Below are positions 1-7,815 of a stretch of 23,347 nucleotides of DNA, in pieces. Every line of letters starts with the position of its first letter. Position 1 is the stretch's first letter. Origin of the DNA: Methylophaga sp. (GTDB lineage: Bacteria > Pseudomonadota > Gammaproteobacteria > Nitrosococcales > Methylophagaceae); contig NZ_JAUSCC010000102.1 of NCBI RefSeq assembly GCF_030651745.1, forward strand, positions 1-23,347. Direction: 5' to 3'. Under the pieces are notes generated by a model. The model ran no database searches. It saw only the letters and a program-made list of their open reading frames with translations, and was not told the origin of the DNA. The translations under genes were made by a program, and so were the position numbers.

Positions 1-22
1 CTTTCTTAATTGAGAAATGCAT
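1..22 (-). CDS. possible start of a further minus-strand gene (7 codons only)
   Basis: On the minus strand an ATG at 22 follows a GGTGGG-type ribosome-binding stretch and opens a frame (M-H-F-S-I-K-K) that runs off the left edge. Too little is visible to say what it is. A TATACT hexamer at about 91-96 and the palindrome at 41-56 lie upstream of it, which would fit a short leader. The frame could equally be chance. Confidence 0.2.
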
Positions 23-40
23 ATCCCACCTAGTCAGAAG

Positions 41-56
41 CAGTGCTTAAGCACTG
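41..56. repeat. perfect 16-bp palindrome
   Basis: CAGTGCTTAAGCACTG is a perfect palindrome without a spacer. It sits in the 134-base gene-free stretch left of the MFS gene. Neither strand has a T-run after it, so it is not an intrinsic terminator. A gapless dyad of this size fits a binding site for a dimeric repressor. I do not recognise the motif. Confidence 0.5.
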
Positions 57-134
57 TTGGCTTTCGAAATTTTCAACGCAGGAGTATAGCGGCTTTGCGG
101 TACTTATGGGAAGCTTACCACGTTATTTGAATGG

Positions 135-1298
135 TTATTTATTTCCGGATGTTTTAACCGTTTTAAGCCAGATAAAACCAATTAAAAAAGCACTGATAGC
201 CGTTAACGCTGCCAGTACGAATGTCATTTGTGGTCCTGGAGTGAGCCATAAATAACCGCTCAACAGGCTTCCTGCGGCACCTCCGGCACCAAAACTCATG
301 CTGCTGTATAAGGCCTGCCCACGTCCCTGGTTACGTCCGATAAAGTGCTGGTGTACCCAGGCAATAGAGGCTGCATGATAGGCACCGTAGCTTGCGGCAT
401 GTAATGATTGCGCGACCATGAGAATCGCCACCTGATCAACATAAAAGGCGATTAGCATCCATCTGAGCGCTGCCAATAACAAGCTGGCCAGCAAGACCTT
501 GCGGATACCAAAGCGGGGTAACCAGCGGTGCATCACCAGAAACACCATTAATTCAGCGATCACACCTAATGCCCATAACTGACCAATCAGGGTACGGCTG
601 TAACCATGCTGCTCCAGGTAAATACTGTAAAACGTGTAGTAAGGCCCATGGCTGACCAGCATTAAAAAGCAGATCGCTAAAAATGCGCGTACCGAAGGCT
701 GTTTGAGTAATTGCCTGATGGGGATGTGATTGAGACTGAGATGCCGACTGGCCGATTCTGGAACGGTCAGACTGATTAACCAGATCCCGGTAATAGATGC
801 CAGTAATGCATACGGGACAATCCCTGCATCGTAACGATCCATGAGCCAGCCAAGTATTACCACCACGCAGATAAAACCGATGGAGCCCCATACGCGGATC
901 TTGCTGTAATGATGACTATCTTCCCCCAGATGCTGCAGGGTAGTAACTTCAAATTGGGGTAATGAAGCATTCCAGAAAAAACTGAAGAACATCATCACCA
1001 GAGCAATCCAGTAATAACTTTGTGAGATGAAAATGGCGGAGAAAGCCAAAATACTGAGAAAGCTGGCCAGTCGAACGATACGCAGTCGTTGACCACGATG
1101 ATCGGCAATCCAGCCCCAGACATTTGGGGCAATAATGCGGGTGGCCAGCAGAATGGCGGTTAATTCACCAATCTGTCTGGCGCTGAAACCTTCCCATTGC
1201 AAGTAAAGGCCCCAGTAAGGCACCAGAATGCCCAAGGTCGCAAAATAAAAAAGATAAAATCCTGACAGTCGCCAGTAGGGTAGACCTGAAAAAGACAC
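135..1298 (-). CDS. MFS transporter, HcaT / 3-phenylpropionate-permease-like family
   Basis: A 387-residue inner-membrane protein with about twelve hydrophobic segments. The N-terminal PYWRLSGFYLFYFATLG stretch and the following GILVPYWGLYL are typical of the MFS_1-like (HcaT-type) family. The WGWIADHRGQRLRIVR loop between TM2 and TM3 corresponds to the MFS signature (G-x-x-x-D-R-x-G-R-R). The substrate cannot be read from the sequence; the 3-phenylpropionate name is inherited from E. coli HcaT and need not apply. The start is GTG at 1298: an in-frame TGA lies a few codons upstream and the family alignment begins here. It lies 11 bases after the aroC stop, so it is probably the last gene of the mgtE-aroC-MFS unit. 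Confidence 0.85.
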   Translation of the reverse strand: MSFSGLPYWRLSGFYLFYFATLGILVPYWGLYLQWEGFSARQIGELTAILLATRIIAPNVWGWIADHRGQRLRIVRLASFLSILAFSAIFISQSYYWIALVMMFFSFFWNASLPQFEVTTLQHLGEDSHHYSKIRVWGSIGFICVVVILGWLMDRYDAGIVPYALLASITGIWLISLTVPESASRHLSLNHIPIRQLLKQPSVRAFLAICFLMLVSHGPYYTFYSIYLEQHGYSRTLIGQLWALGVIAELMVFLVMHRWLPRFGIRKVLLASLLLAALRWMLIAFYVDQVAILMVAQSLHAASYGAYHAASIAWVHQHFIGRNQGRGQALYSSMSFGAGGAAGSLLSGYLWLTPGPQMTFVLAALTAISAFLIGFIWLKTVKTSGNK

Positions 1299-1309
1299 CA
1301 GCGATCAGA

Positions 1310-2407
1310 TCATACTTGCGCTGGAATGATTGGCGTGTCAGTTGTTACATCCATATTTTGTGCCCGATGACGCAATACATGATCCATTAAGACCAACGCC
1401 AGCATGGCTTCGGCTATTGGTGTGGCACGAATGCCGACACAGGGATCATGTCGACCGTGGGTCACAACTTCGATAGGCTCGCCACGGGTATTAATGCTGC
1501 GACCGGGAATACGCAGGCTGGAAGTCGGTTTGAGCGCCATGCTTACCAATAAATCCTGTCCGCTGGAAATACCACCGAGCGTACCGCCTGCATGGTTACT
1601 TAAAAAACCTTCAGGGGTTATTTCATCCCGATGTTCAGTACCTTTTTGGGTCACACATTCAAAACCTGCACCAATTTCCACACCTTTAACCGCATTAATG
1701 CTCATCATCGCATGAGCAATATCGGCATCCAATCGATCGAAAATAGGTTCTCCCAGACCCGGCGGTACATGGCGGGCAATCACATTGATGCGTGCACCAA
1801 TTGAATTACCTTCCTTGCGTAAGGCGTCCATGTAATCTTCCAGCTGACTTTCAATATTTGGATCTGGATTGAAAAACAGACTATTGTCAATATGGCTCCA
1901 ATCGAGTGTTTCAGCTTTAATCGGGCCTAGTTGGCTTAAGTAACCTTGTATTTCGATACCATAACGTTGTTTGAGGTATTTTTTGGCAATACCACCCGCA
2001 GCGACACGCATCGCAGTTTCACGCGCTGAAGAACGTCCACCACCGCGATAATCACGAAAACCGTATTTATGCTGATAGGCATAGTCCGCATGAGCGGGCC
2101 GGAATTGTTCAGCAATATTGCCGTAATCTTTTGAGCGCTGATCAACGTTTTCAATCAGTAAACCAATCGGTGTGCCGGTGGTTTTGCCTTCAAAAATGCC
2201 GGAGAGAATTTTGACTTGATCGGGTTCGCGGCGCTGAGTTTCATGACGGCTTTTGCCTGGACGACGACGATCCAGATCGCCTTGAAGATCAGCTTCAGAC
2301 AATTCCAATCCCGGAGGGCATCCATCCACAATACAACCAAGCGCCGTACCATGACTTTCACCAAAGGTGGTGACGGTGAAGAGTTTTCCAAAACTGTTGC
2401 CTGACAT
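1310..2407 (-). CDS. aroC: chorismate synthase
   Basis: Converts 5-enolpyruvylshikimate-3-phosphate to chorismate, the last common step of aromatic amino acid synthesis, using reduced FMN in the cytoplasm. The protein has 365 residues, the usual size. Visible family marks are the N-terminal [20 protein letters not shown], the [13 protein letters not shown] motif in the first half, and the [16 protein letters not shown] segment in the last third. I chose ATG at 2407 because a TTG two codons upstream would only add two residues and the family starts with M-S/A-G-N. The gene begins 15 bases after the mgtE stop and is followed closely by the MFS gene, so all three are likely co-transcribed. In many proteobacteria aroC follows prmB; here prmB sits with leuC instead. 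Confidence 0.97.
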   Translation of the reverse strand: MSGNSFGKLFTVTTFGESHGTALGCIVDGCPPGLELSEADLQGDLDRRRPGKSRHETQRREPDQVKILSGIFEGKTTGTPIGLLIENVDQRSKDYGNIAEQFRPAHADYAYQHKYGFRDYRGGGRSSARETAMRVAAGGIAKKYLKQRYGIEIQGYLSQLGPIKAETLDWSHIDNSLFFNPDPNIESQLEDYMDALRKEGNSIGARINVIARHVPPGLGEPIFDRLDADIAHAMMSINAVKGVEIGAGFECVTQKGTEHRDEITPEGFLSNHAGGTLGGISSGQDLLVSMALKPTSSLRIPGRSINTRGEPIEVVTHGRHDPCVGIRATPIAEAMLALVLMDHVLRHRAQNMDVTTDTPIIPAQV

Positions 2408-2422
2408 AATCAAAAATCCGAG

Positions 2423-3781
2423 TTAAACGATAAATAGAGTAGCAAATCCCAGGAAAGCCATAAAACCGACCACATCGGTAACCGTGGTCAGTAGCACACT
2501 GCCAGATAATGCTGGATCAATGCCAATTCGTTTTAATCCTAATGGAATCGTAACACCTGCGATGGCTGCAGCTGTCATATTAACAATTATGGCGGCACCA
2601 ATCATAACGCCGAGCAAAAAATTACCAAACCAAAAATAGGTAATGACGGCGATGGTAATTGCCCAAATAACGCCATTGGACATACCCACCAGAAATTCCT
2701 TGCGTAATAACCAACGCTGGTTTTTATCATTCAGCTGACCCAAAGCCATCGAGCGAATGACGAGTGTCAATGTTTGGCTGCCAGCAATGCCTCCCATACT
2801 GGCTACGATGGGCATCAATATCGCCAATGCGACCAGTTTTTCAATGGTGGCATCAAATAAGCCGATAACGCTAGCCGCTAAAAATGCAGTAAGCAGATTG
2901 ATACCAAGCCATACCGAACGACGATGGACACTTTTTTTGACCGGGGCAAAGGTATCTTCATCTTCACTCAAACCGGCCATGCTTAACAAAGAATGTTCGG
3001 CTTCTTCACGGATAACGTCTACCACGTCGTCAATGGTAATGCGTCCAAGCAGATGATTATCCTTGTCGACCACAGGGGCGGAAATCAGATCGTGTTTTTC
3101 AAACCGATGAGCAACATCATGATCCGACATATTGGCCGGGATGGGATCAACCTGATGCGACATGGCTTCGCGAACGGTCAGCGAACGACTGCGACTGACG
3201 ACTTGGGATAAGCGTAATGTTCCGAGATATTTATCCTGATGATCGACAACATACAAGCTGTCCGTGTTTTCAGGTAATTCGCCGTACATCCGCAAATAAC
3301 GTAAAACCACTTCCAGTGTAATATCTGAGCGAACGGTGACCACGTCGGTGTTCATCAATCCACCGGCAGTATCTTCCTCGAATGCCAGAATAGCTTCAAC
3401 ACGACGACGACGCTGGGAGTCCATGGCTCGTAATACTTCCTGCATTACGTGGCCTGGTAGATCCTGCAGGATATCAACGACGTCATCGGTATCCAGATCT
3501 TCTGTGGCACTTAACAGATCGGCGGTATCCATACCGGTCATCAGACCAGTACGTACGTCTTCGCCGATATAGGAAAGTACCTCACCGCGTAACTCGGGGT
3601 TAATGATTGGCCAGCAAACCTTACGTTCATCCGGCGGCAGGGATTCCAGTAAATGAGCTGTTTCAGCAGGATGTAAGCTAGCTAATAAGCGACGCATTCT
3701 GACGAAGCGCCCACTTTTTAATGCCTCGGAAAACGCATTCAGCGAGTGATTGAGGCTGCGATGTTGGTCCAGCTCAGACAT
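2423..3781 (-). CDS. mgtE: magnesium transporter MgtE
   Basis: A Mg2+ channel of the inner membrane, gated by cytosolic Mg2+. The 452-residue protein has the full architecture: an alpha-helical MgtE_N domain (about 1-130, with the LLESLPPDERK repeats), two CBS domains (about 140-195 and 203-262), a connecting helix (EEAEHSLLSMAGL) and five membrane helices in the last 165 residues. The ILMPIVASMGGIAGSQTLTL segment is the conserved pore-lining stretch. The ATG at 3781 has only a weak ribosome-binding site. A separate promoter is possible in the 142-base gap after ptsI (weak -10-like TAAAAT at 3831-3836, minus strand). Placement after ptsH-ptsI is seen in other proteobacteria that carry this regulatory PTS cluster. 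Confidence 0.95.
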   Translation of the reverse strand: MSELDQHRSLNHSLNAFSEALKSGRFVRMRRLLASLHPAETAHLLESLPPDERKVCWPIINPELRGEVLSYIGEDVRTGLMTGMDTADLLSATEDLDTDDVVDILQDLPGHVMQEVLRAMDSQRRRRVEAILAFEEDTAGGLMNTDVVTVRSDITLEVVLRYLRMYGELPENTDSLYVVDHQDKYLGTLRLSQVVSRSRSLTVREAMSHQVDPIPANMSDHDVAHRFEKHDLISAPVVDKDNHLLGRITIDDVVDVIREEAEHSLLSMAGLSEDEDTFAPVKKSVHRRSVWLGINLLTAFLAASVIGLFDATIEKLVALAILMPIVASMGGIAGSQTLTLVIRSMALGQLNDKNQRWLLRKEFLVGMSNGVIWAITIAVITYFWFGNFLLGVMIGAAIIVNMTAAAIAGVTIPLGLKRIGIDPALSGSVLLTTVTDVVGFMAFLGFATLFIV

Positions 3782-3878
3782 ATCCGGTTCCAGAGGGAGC
3801 GTTTTTTGTGGGGGGATGGTTCAGCTACTTATTTTAGCTTGCTTGCCGGGTGCTGGATAGTTTTAAATCATCGGCTTA

Positions 3879-3919
3879 TGTTTATCTTTCAGTGTCAAAG
3901 TGCTGCCGAAAGATAAACA
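3879..3919. repeat. 12-bp perfect inverted repeat between ptsI and mgtE
   Basis: TGTTTATCTTTC (3879-3890) and GAAAGATAAACA (3908-3919) are exact reverse complements with a 17-base spacer. On the minus strand it starts 5 bases after the ptsI stop. The stem is AT-rich and no T-run follows, so a classical intrinsic terminator is unlikely. It could be an mRNA 3'-end-protecting hairpin for the PTS transcript or an operator for mgtE. The rest of the 3782-3923 gap shows only the weak -10-like element. Confidence 0.65.
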
Positions 3920-3923
3920 GGCC

Positions 3924-5675
3924 TTAGTGATGGATTGGAGCGTTTATCTGTTCAAGCAACATGTCGGCCTCCAATGCATCAGAAACCTCCATGATGTTGA
4001 GCGTATTAGCAGGCAATAAACTCAAATCAGTTTCGTTGATGATTTGCTTGATTTCCAGCAAAGCATTGGGATGCATACTGAAATGCTCTAGCCCCATTGC
4101 CAGCAATAGACGGGTATAGCGTGGATCACCCGCCATTTCACCACACATCGAAACCGGCACATTGAATTTTCTGCCGGCTTCAAGCGTCATATGAATCAAA
4201 CGTAAAACAGCAGGATGTAACGGATCATAAAGATAGTTGACCGTGTCATCGATACGGTCAATTGCCAGAGTATATTGAATCAAATCATTGGTGCCGATAG
4301 ACAGAAAATCAACGTGACGGGCAAACATTTCTGCACAAACGGCACTGGCAGGAATTTCAATCATCGCGCCGATTTCTACCTGCCGATCATATTCCATGCC
4401 TTCTTTATCCAATTCGAGTTTGCATTGCTCCAGTAAATTCCGGGCCTGCAATAACTCGTGCATGGTAGAGATCATTGGAAACATGATTTTAATTTTGCCA
4501 AAGGCCGATGCCCGTAAAATCGCCCTTAACTGGGTGCGGAACATGGCTGGCTGGGTCAAACATAAACGAATAGCCCGCAGACCTAATGCCGGATTGGTCA
4601 CCACGGTTTGGGTGAGATGACGGCCACCATCAACGGTTTTATCTGCGCCTAAGTCAAAGGTACGAATGGTTACCGGTTGGTTATTCATACCTTCAACAAC
4701 ATCGCGATAAGCCGCCAGCTGCTCTTCCTCTTCAGGTGGAGCCAGCCGGTTCATATACAAAAATTCGGTCCGATACAGCCCAATCCCTTGTGCTCCGGCA
4801 TTACTGATGGTGGTAATGTCTTCAGGCAATTCTGCATTGGCCAGCAGAGTGATGGTTTTGCCATCACGGGTACGGGTAGGTTGGGATTTGTAGCGGCTTA
4901 GCGATGAAATATGTTCATCAAAGGCAATGCGTCGCTGTTGATATTCTTTGAGGGTACCTTCGTCGGCGCCGGCAATCATGATGCCGGCTTCACCATCGAT
5001 GATTAGAGGCTCATTATCCTGCACATAACGCCGCACTGATTCGACGCCGACTATCGCCGGAATACCCAGACTTCTTGCCAATATGGTGGTGTGAGATGTC
5101 GCACCACCATGTTCGGTGACAAAGGCAGCGATTCCTTGATGCTGCATCAACACGGTATCGGCAGGGGTCAGATCTTCGGCGATGATGATATGGCCTTTAA
5201 GCCTGCCATCAGCGATTTCGTGATCGGCCACTTCCTGATCGGCAAGTATCCGATGAATACGATTGACCACATGATCGACATCATCACGTCGGGTGCGCAG
5301 ATAAGGATCGTCCATTTCATTGAAGACATTGATCAACGCATCACGTTGTAATTGCAGTGCCCATTCAGCATTGCAACGACGCTGGCGGATCATCTCGACC
5401 GGTACTTTGGTCAAAGATGAATCGTTTAGCATCAAAATATGCGTATCAATGAATGAGGTTACATCTGCCGGAGCGTTGGCAGGAATATGATTACGGATAG
5501 ATTTGAGTTGTTGCTTGGCCTGCTCGATGGCATCCAGTAAACGTTCAACTTCTTGCTCGATCGAAAAGGCCGGGATCAGGTATTCCCGAACATCCGGCTG
5601 GTTGTGAAACAGAATATGTGCACGGCCGATAGCAATGCCTCGAGAAACACCAATTCCCTGGAGCTCGAGTGTCAT
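3924..5675 (-). CDS. ptsI: PTS enzyme I (phosphoenolpyruvate-protein phosphotransferase)
   Basis: Transfers phosphate from phosphoenolpyruvate to a histidine on itself and then to HPr. The 583-residue protein has the normal EI layout: N-terminal HPr-binding and swivelling domain with the phospho-His in GGATSH (His195, E. coli His189), then the PEP-binding barrel with GLYRTEFLY (from about 299), the IGTNDLIQY metal/PEP motif (about 460-468) and the active-site cysteine in SMCGEMAGDP (Cys511). There is no N-terminal GAF domain, so it is not the PtsP/EI-Ntr type. The start ATG at 5675 overlaps the ptsH stop as ATGA, which implies translational coupling. No PTS permease is nearby, so its phosphate most likely ends on the EIIA proteins encoded upstream. 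Confidence 0.95.
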   Translation of the reverse strand: MTLELQGIGVSRGIAIGRAHILFHNQPDVREYLIPAFSIEQEVERLLDAIEQAKQQLKSIRNHIPANAPADVTSFIDTHILMLNDSSLTKVPVEMIRQRRCNAEWALQLQRDALINVFNEMDDPYLRTRRDDVDHVVNRIHRILADQEVADHEIADGRLKGHIIIAEDLTPADTVLMQHQGIAAFVTEHGGATSHTTILARSLGIPAIVGVESVRRYVQDNEPLIIDGEAGIMIAGADEGTLKEYQQRRIAFDEHISSLSRYKSQPTRTRDGKTITLLANAELPEDITTISNAGAQGIGLYRTEFLYMNRLAPPEEEEQLAAYRDVVEGMNNQPVTIRTFDLGADKTVDGGRHLTQTVVTNPALGLRAIRLCLTQPAMFRTQLRAILRASAFGKIKIMFPMISTMHELLQARNLLEQCKLELDKEGMEYDRQVEIGAMIEIPASAVCAEMFARHVDFLSIGTNDLIQYTLAIDRIDDTVNYLYDPLHPAVLRLIHMTLEAGRKFNVPVSMCGEMAGDPRYTRLLLAMGLEHFSMHPNALLEIKQIINETDLSLLPANTLNIMEVSDALEADMLLEQINAPIHH

Positions 5676-5944
5676 TGGCCTTCCCCAAAGTAACTGGCAA
5701 TCAAATCGCCAATAGCCTGTAATGCCGATTCTGCATCATCACCTTCAGCTGTGACCTCAATCTCTGTACCTTTGGCAGCGGCTAACATCATCACTCCCAT
5801 AATGCTTTTGCCGTTTACCTGACGACCACCACGTGAAACGTGAATGTCGGCATTAAACTCAGAGGCGGTAGTGACAAATTTAGCCGCAGCACGGGCATGC
5901 AAACCCAAGCGGTTAATAATGGTGAATGTCTGTTCCTGTTTCAT
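5672..5944 (-). CDS. ptsH: HPr-like phosphocarrier protein
   Basis: Small cytoplasmic phosphocarrier (90 residues) between enzyme I and the EIIA proteins. His16 in NRLGLHARAAAKF is the phosphoryl acceptor. Ser47 in NGKSIMGVMML matches the regulatory serine that HPr kinase phosphorylates, and an hprK gene is present two genes upstream. The ATG at 5944 is preferred over a TTG at 5968: it has a CAGGAT ribosome-binding stretch at normal distance and overlaps the upstream stop as ATGA. The ptsI start overlaps its own stop in the same way, so EIIA-ptsH-ptsI forms a coupled trio. Confidence 0.95.
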   Translation of the reverse strand: MKQEQTFTIINRLGLHARAAAKFVTTASEFNADIHVSRGGRQVNGKSIMGVMMLAAAKGTEIEVTAEGDDAESALQAIGDLIASYFGEGQ

Positions 5945-6345
5945 GGACGGTATCCTGAGTGGTGACAACGCACAATGCCTTCCTGGCCACCACTTACCGC
6001 TTTGTTTTCCAGTTCATCAAGACTTAAGGTCGGATAATTTAAAACACGGATTAACATGGGGAGATTGAGCCCTGAAACAATTCTTATATCTTCGCGATCA
6101 GAGACCGCACAGGCGATATTACTGGGGGTTGAGCCAAACATATCGGTTAAAATCAAAATACCATTTCCCTGATCCAGCCCGATTAATTCACCATCAAGCT
6201 GTTTGCGAATCGCATCGGGATTATCTTTTACTTCGATAGAGATGACTTTGGTAGGCAACGGACAACAAGACAACATTTGCCTTGCCGTGTTAATCAGCTC
6301 GGTGCCGATATGGTTGTGCGATACGATTAAAATACCTACTGTCAT
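5941..6345 (-). CDS. PTS EIIA component, mannose (EIIA-Man) family
   Basis: A stand-alone 134-residue EIIA domain of the mannose/sorbose family. It has no fused EIIB and no EIIC/EIID nearby. The acceptor histidine is His10 in GILIVSHNHIGTEL, the same position as in E. coli ManX; ILTDMFGSTPSNIA is the second conserved segment. In proteobacteria with HprK and no sugar permease this protein is regarded as an output or sink of the chain. The ATG at 6345 is chosen over a GTG at 6363 because AAGAGA lies at ribosome-binding distance and the family starts here. Its stop overlaps the ptsH start. Confidence 0.9.
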   Translation of the reverse strand: MTVGILIVSHNHIGTELINTARQMLSCCPLPTKVISIEVKDNPDAIRKQLDGELIGLDQGNGILILTDMFGSTPSNIACAVSDREDIRIVSGLNLPMLIRVLNYPTLSLDELENKAVSGGQEGIVRCHHSGYRP

Positions 6346-6435
6346 TTTGGTTCTCTTGATCACCAGTAAAAGTCGAACTGGAAGGGTAGTTTACCGCCAA
6401 TGAATGTAATGGATATCGGCGTTATAGGCAAATTT

Positions 6436-6960
6436 CTATGCTGAAAAACTGAGTTTTTCTGACTGCCAAAGTTGCAGGTTTTCCATACTGTTTACCTGAC
6501 TTTCATACATTGCCAGCCAACTATCAATCCGGTTTTTTAATGAAGCAGGATTATTGACAGATAAGCTCAATACCACCAATTGTTTGCCTAGAATATCTTT
6601 AGAAAGATAAGGGGTGGTTAGACTGACCGGTGATTGGTTTTGTTGTTTGAGTTCTATACATAAATCAACAGATGAACTGGCTTGCCAACTATTCAGACCG
6701 CGGATCTTGCGGATATCTAGCAGGCCCAACTCCCGGGTATGCAATAAGCCGGAAAGCTTTTCAGGGCAATGGGCGATAAGTTTGTCAGTCTCAATGACAA
6801 AATCCACAACATCATCGGCAATCAGAGTTGCACCGTGATGAATCAGTTCGAGTGCGAGGCTACTTTTACCGATTCCTGCTGCACCACAGATGAATATGCC
6901 TTTACCTCGATAATGAAGCATAACGCCATGATGACTCTCAATGGCTGCAGGTAAAGACAT
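6436..6960 (-). CDS. hprK: HPr kinase/phosphorylase, short form (catalytic domain only)
   Basis: Phosphorylates and dephosphorylates the regulatory serine of HPr (Ser47 of the ptsH product here). At 174 residues it is little more than half the usual ~310-residue enzyme. It begins directly at the catalytic domain: the conserved His-Gly (H11-G12), Walker A GAAGIGKS (26-33), the catalytic ADD (48-50) and the LHTRELGLLDIRKIRG signature (about 73-88) are all there, so the core looks intact and only the N-terminal domain is absent. Similar short forms are known in alphaproteobacteria. The ATG at 6960 lies 6 bases after the ptsN stop. In related clusters rapZ usually follows; here the next gene, after 90 bases, is the EIIA-Man family gene. 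Confidence 0.88.
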   Translation of the reverse strand: MSLPAAIESHHGVMLHYRGKGIFICGAAGIGKSSLALELIHHGATLIADDVVDFVIETDKLIAHCPEKLSGLLHTRELGLLDIRKIRGLNSWQASSSVDLCIELKQQNQSPVSLTTPYLSKDILGKQLVVLSLSVNNPASLKNRIDSWLAMYESQVNSMENLQLWQSEKLSFSA

Positions 6961-6966
6961 GACAGA

Positions 6967-7428
6967 TTATTCTTCGTCGATGGAGAGCAATAATTCAAAA
7001 ATGGCTTCAGCGCTGGAAGCCTGACGTATACGGCTGCAGATTTCTTCATCACGAAACAAAGTGACTAATCGGGACAGGTGTTGCAGATGGTGTTCGGTAT
7101 CATCTTCCGGTACCAATAAACCAAAAGCGATATCAATAGGTTTACCATCAGCCGACTCAAATTCGATAGGGTTTTCCAGAGTTAACATGGCGGCGACAGT
7201 ATGAGTCAGATCTGGGACACGGGCGTGGGGAATAGCCACGCCCTTGCCTAACCCGGTACTGCCTAAACGCTCACGTTCAAGCAGCACTTGAAAGATTTTT
7301 TCAGCCGAAGCTGCACTGGTATTGGCCGCCAGCAATCGACTGAGGTTTTCGATCACCCTTTTTTTACTGGTGGCCTCATCGTGAAAACTGATGTTGTCGG
7401 CATTTACGAGCAGTGCAGCGATAAGCAT
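6967..7428 (-). CDS. ptsN: PTS EIIA-Ntr regulatory protein
   Basis: Cytoplasmic regulatory EIIA of the nitrogen-related PTS; in other proteobacteria it controls potassium uptake, stress responses and sigma-54-linked functions by its phosphorylation state. The 153-residue protein has the fructose-type EIIA fold with the acceptor His68 in GKGVAIPHAR and the downstream FGLLVPEDDTEHHLQHLS segment. It lies 15 bases after hpf and 6 before hprK, in the conserved rpoN-hpf-ptsN order, so co-transcription is very likely. The phosphate donor is presumably the HPr encoded in the same cluster. Confidence 0.95.
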   Translation of the reverse strand: MLIAALLVNADNISFHDEATSKKRVIENLSRLLAANTSAASAEKIFQVLLERERLGSTGLGKGVAIPHARVPDLTHTVAAMLTLENPIEFESADGKPIDIAFGLLVPEDDTEHHLQHLSRLVTLFRDEEICSRIRQASSAEAIFELLLSIDEE

Positions 7429-7443
7429 GAAAAATCCCGCTCC

Positions 7444-7770
7444 TTAACTAGCGTTATGTTTTTGAATAGCACCATCGGCTTGATGGTGATTGGTAATTTT
7501 ATCTTTGTGTTTAATGATTTGTCGATCCAGTTTGGCAACCAGATTTTCAATAGCGGTATACATATTTTCCTGCTCGTCAGAAGCAAATAGGTCTGCTCCA
7601 CTGGCATGCACGGTTGCTTCAGCTTTCTGCCGTAATTTTTCAACAGATAGCACCACATGCACGTTAGTCATATGATCAAAATGACGAGTGAGTTTCTCGA
7701 ATTTTTTATTGACGTGATCCCGAAGGCTGTCAGTGATATCGATATGTTGTCCGCTTAGATTTAATTGCAT
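7444..7770 (-). CDS. hpf: short ribosome hibernation-promoting factor
   Basis: Binds the 30S decoding region and, in the gamma-proteobacterial short form, helps form inactive 100S dimers in stationary phase. At 108 residues it lacks the C-terminal domain of long HPF. MQLNLSGQHIDITDSLRDHV at the N-terminus and the basic KFEKLTRHFDH segment are characteristic. The ATG at 7770 follows a good ribosome-binding site (CAGGAG). It lies 35 bases after rpoN, with a small hairpin in between. Confidence 0.95.
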   Translation of the reverse strand: MQLNLSGQHIDITDSLRDHVNKKFEKLTRHFDHMTNVHVVLSVEKLRQKAEATVHASGADLFASDEQENMYTAIENLVAKLDRQIIKHKDKITNHHQADGAIQKHNAS

Positions 7771-7798
7771 AATGCATCACTCCTGTTGGTGGACGAAA

Positions 7799-7815
7799 AC
7801 TGGTTTTATACCAGT
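7799..7815 (-). terminator. weak hairpin at the end of rpoN
   Basis: On the minus strand ACTGGT-ATAAA-ACCAGT is followed by TTTT and overlaps the rpoN stop codon. The stem has only 6 bp and the U-tract is short, so it is at best a leaky attenuator or processing site between rpoN and hpf. Confidence 0.35.

Noticed and set aside
2757..3572. Several antisense frames opposite mgtE
   Set aside because: They mirror conserved MgtE codons, are rich in Ser/Thr/Arg without domain character, and have no ribosome-binding sites.
3782..3878. Possible Mg2+-sensing (M-box) leader before mgtE
   Set aside because: The leader is far too short for an M-box and shows none of its conserved blocks; only a weak -10-like hexamer is present.
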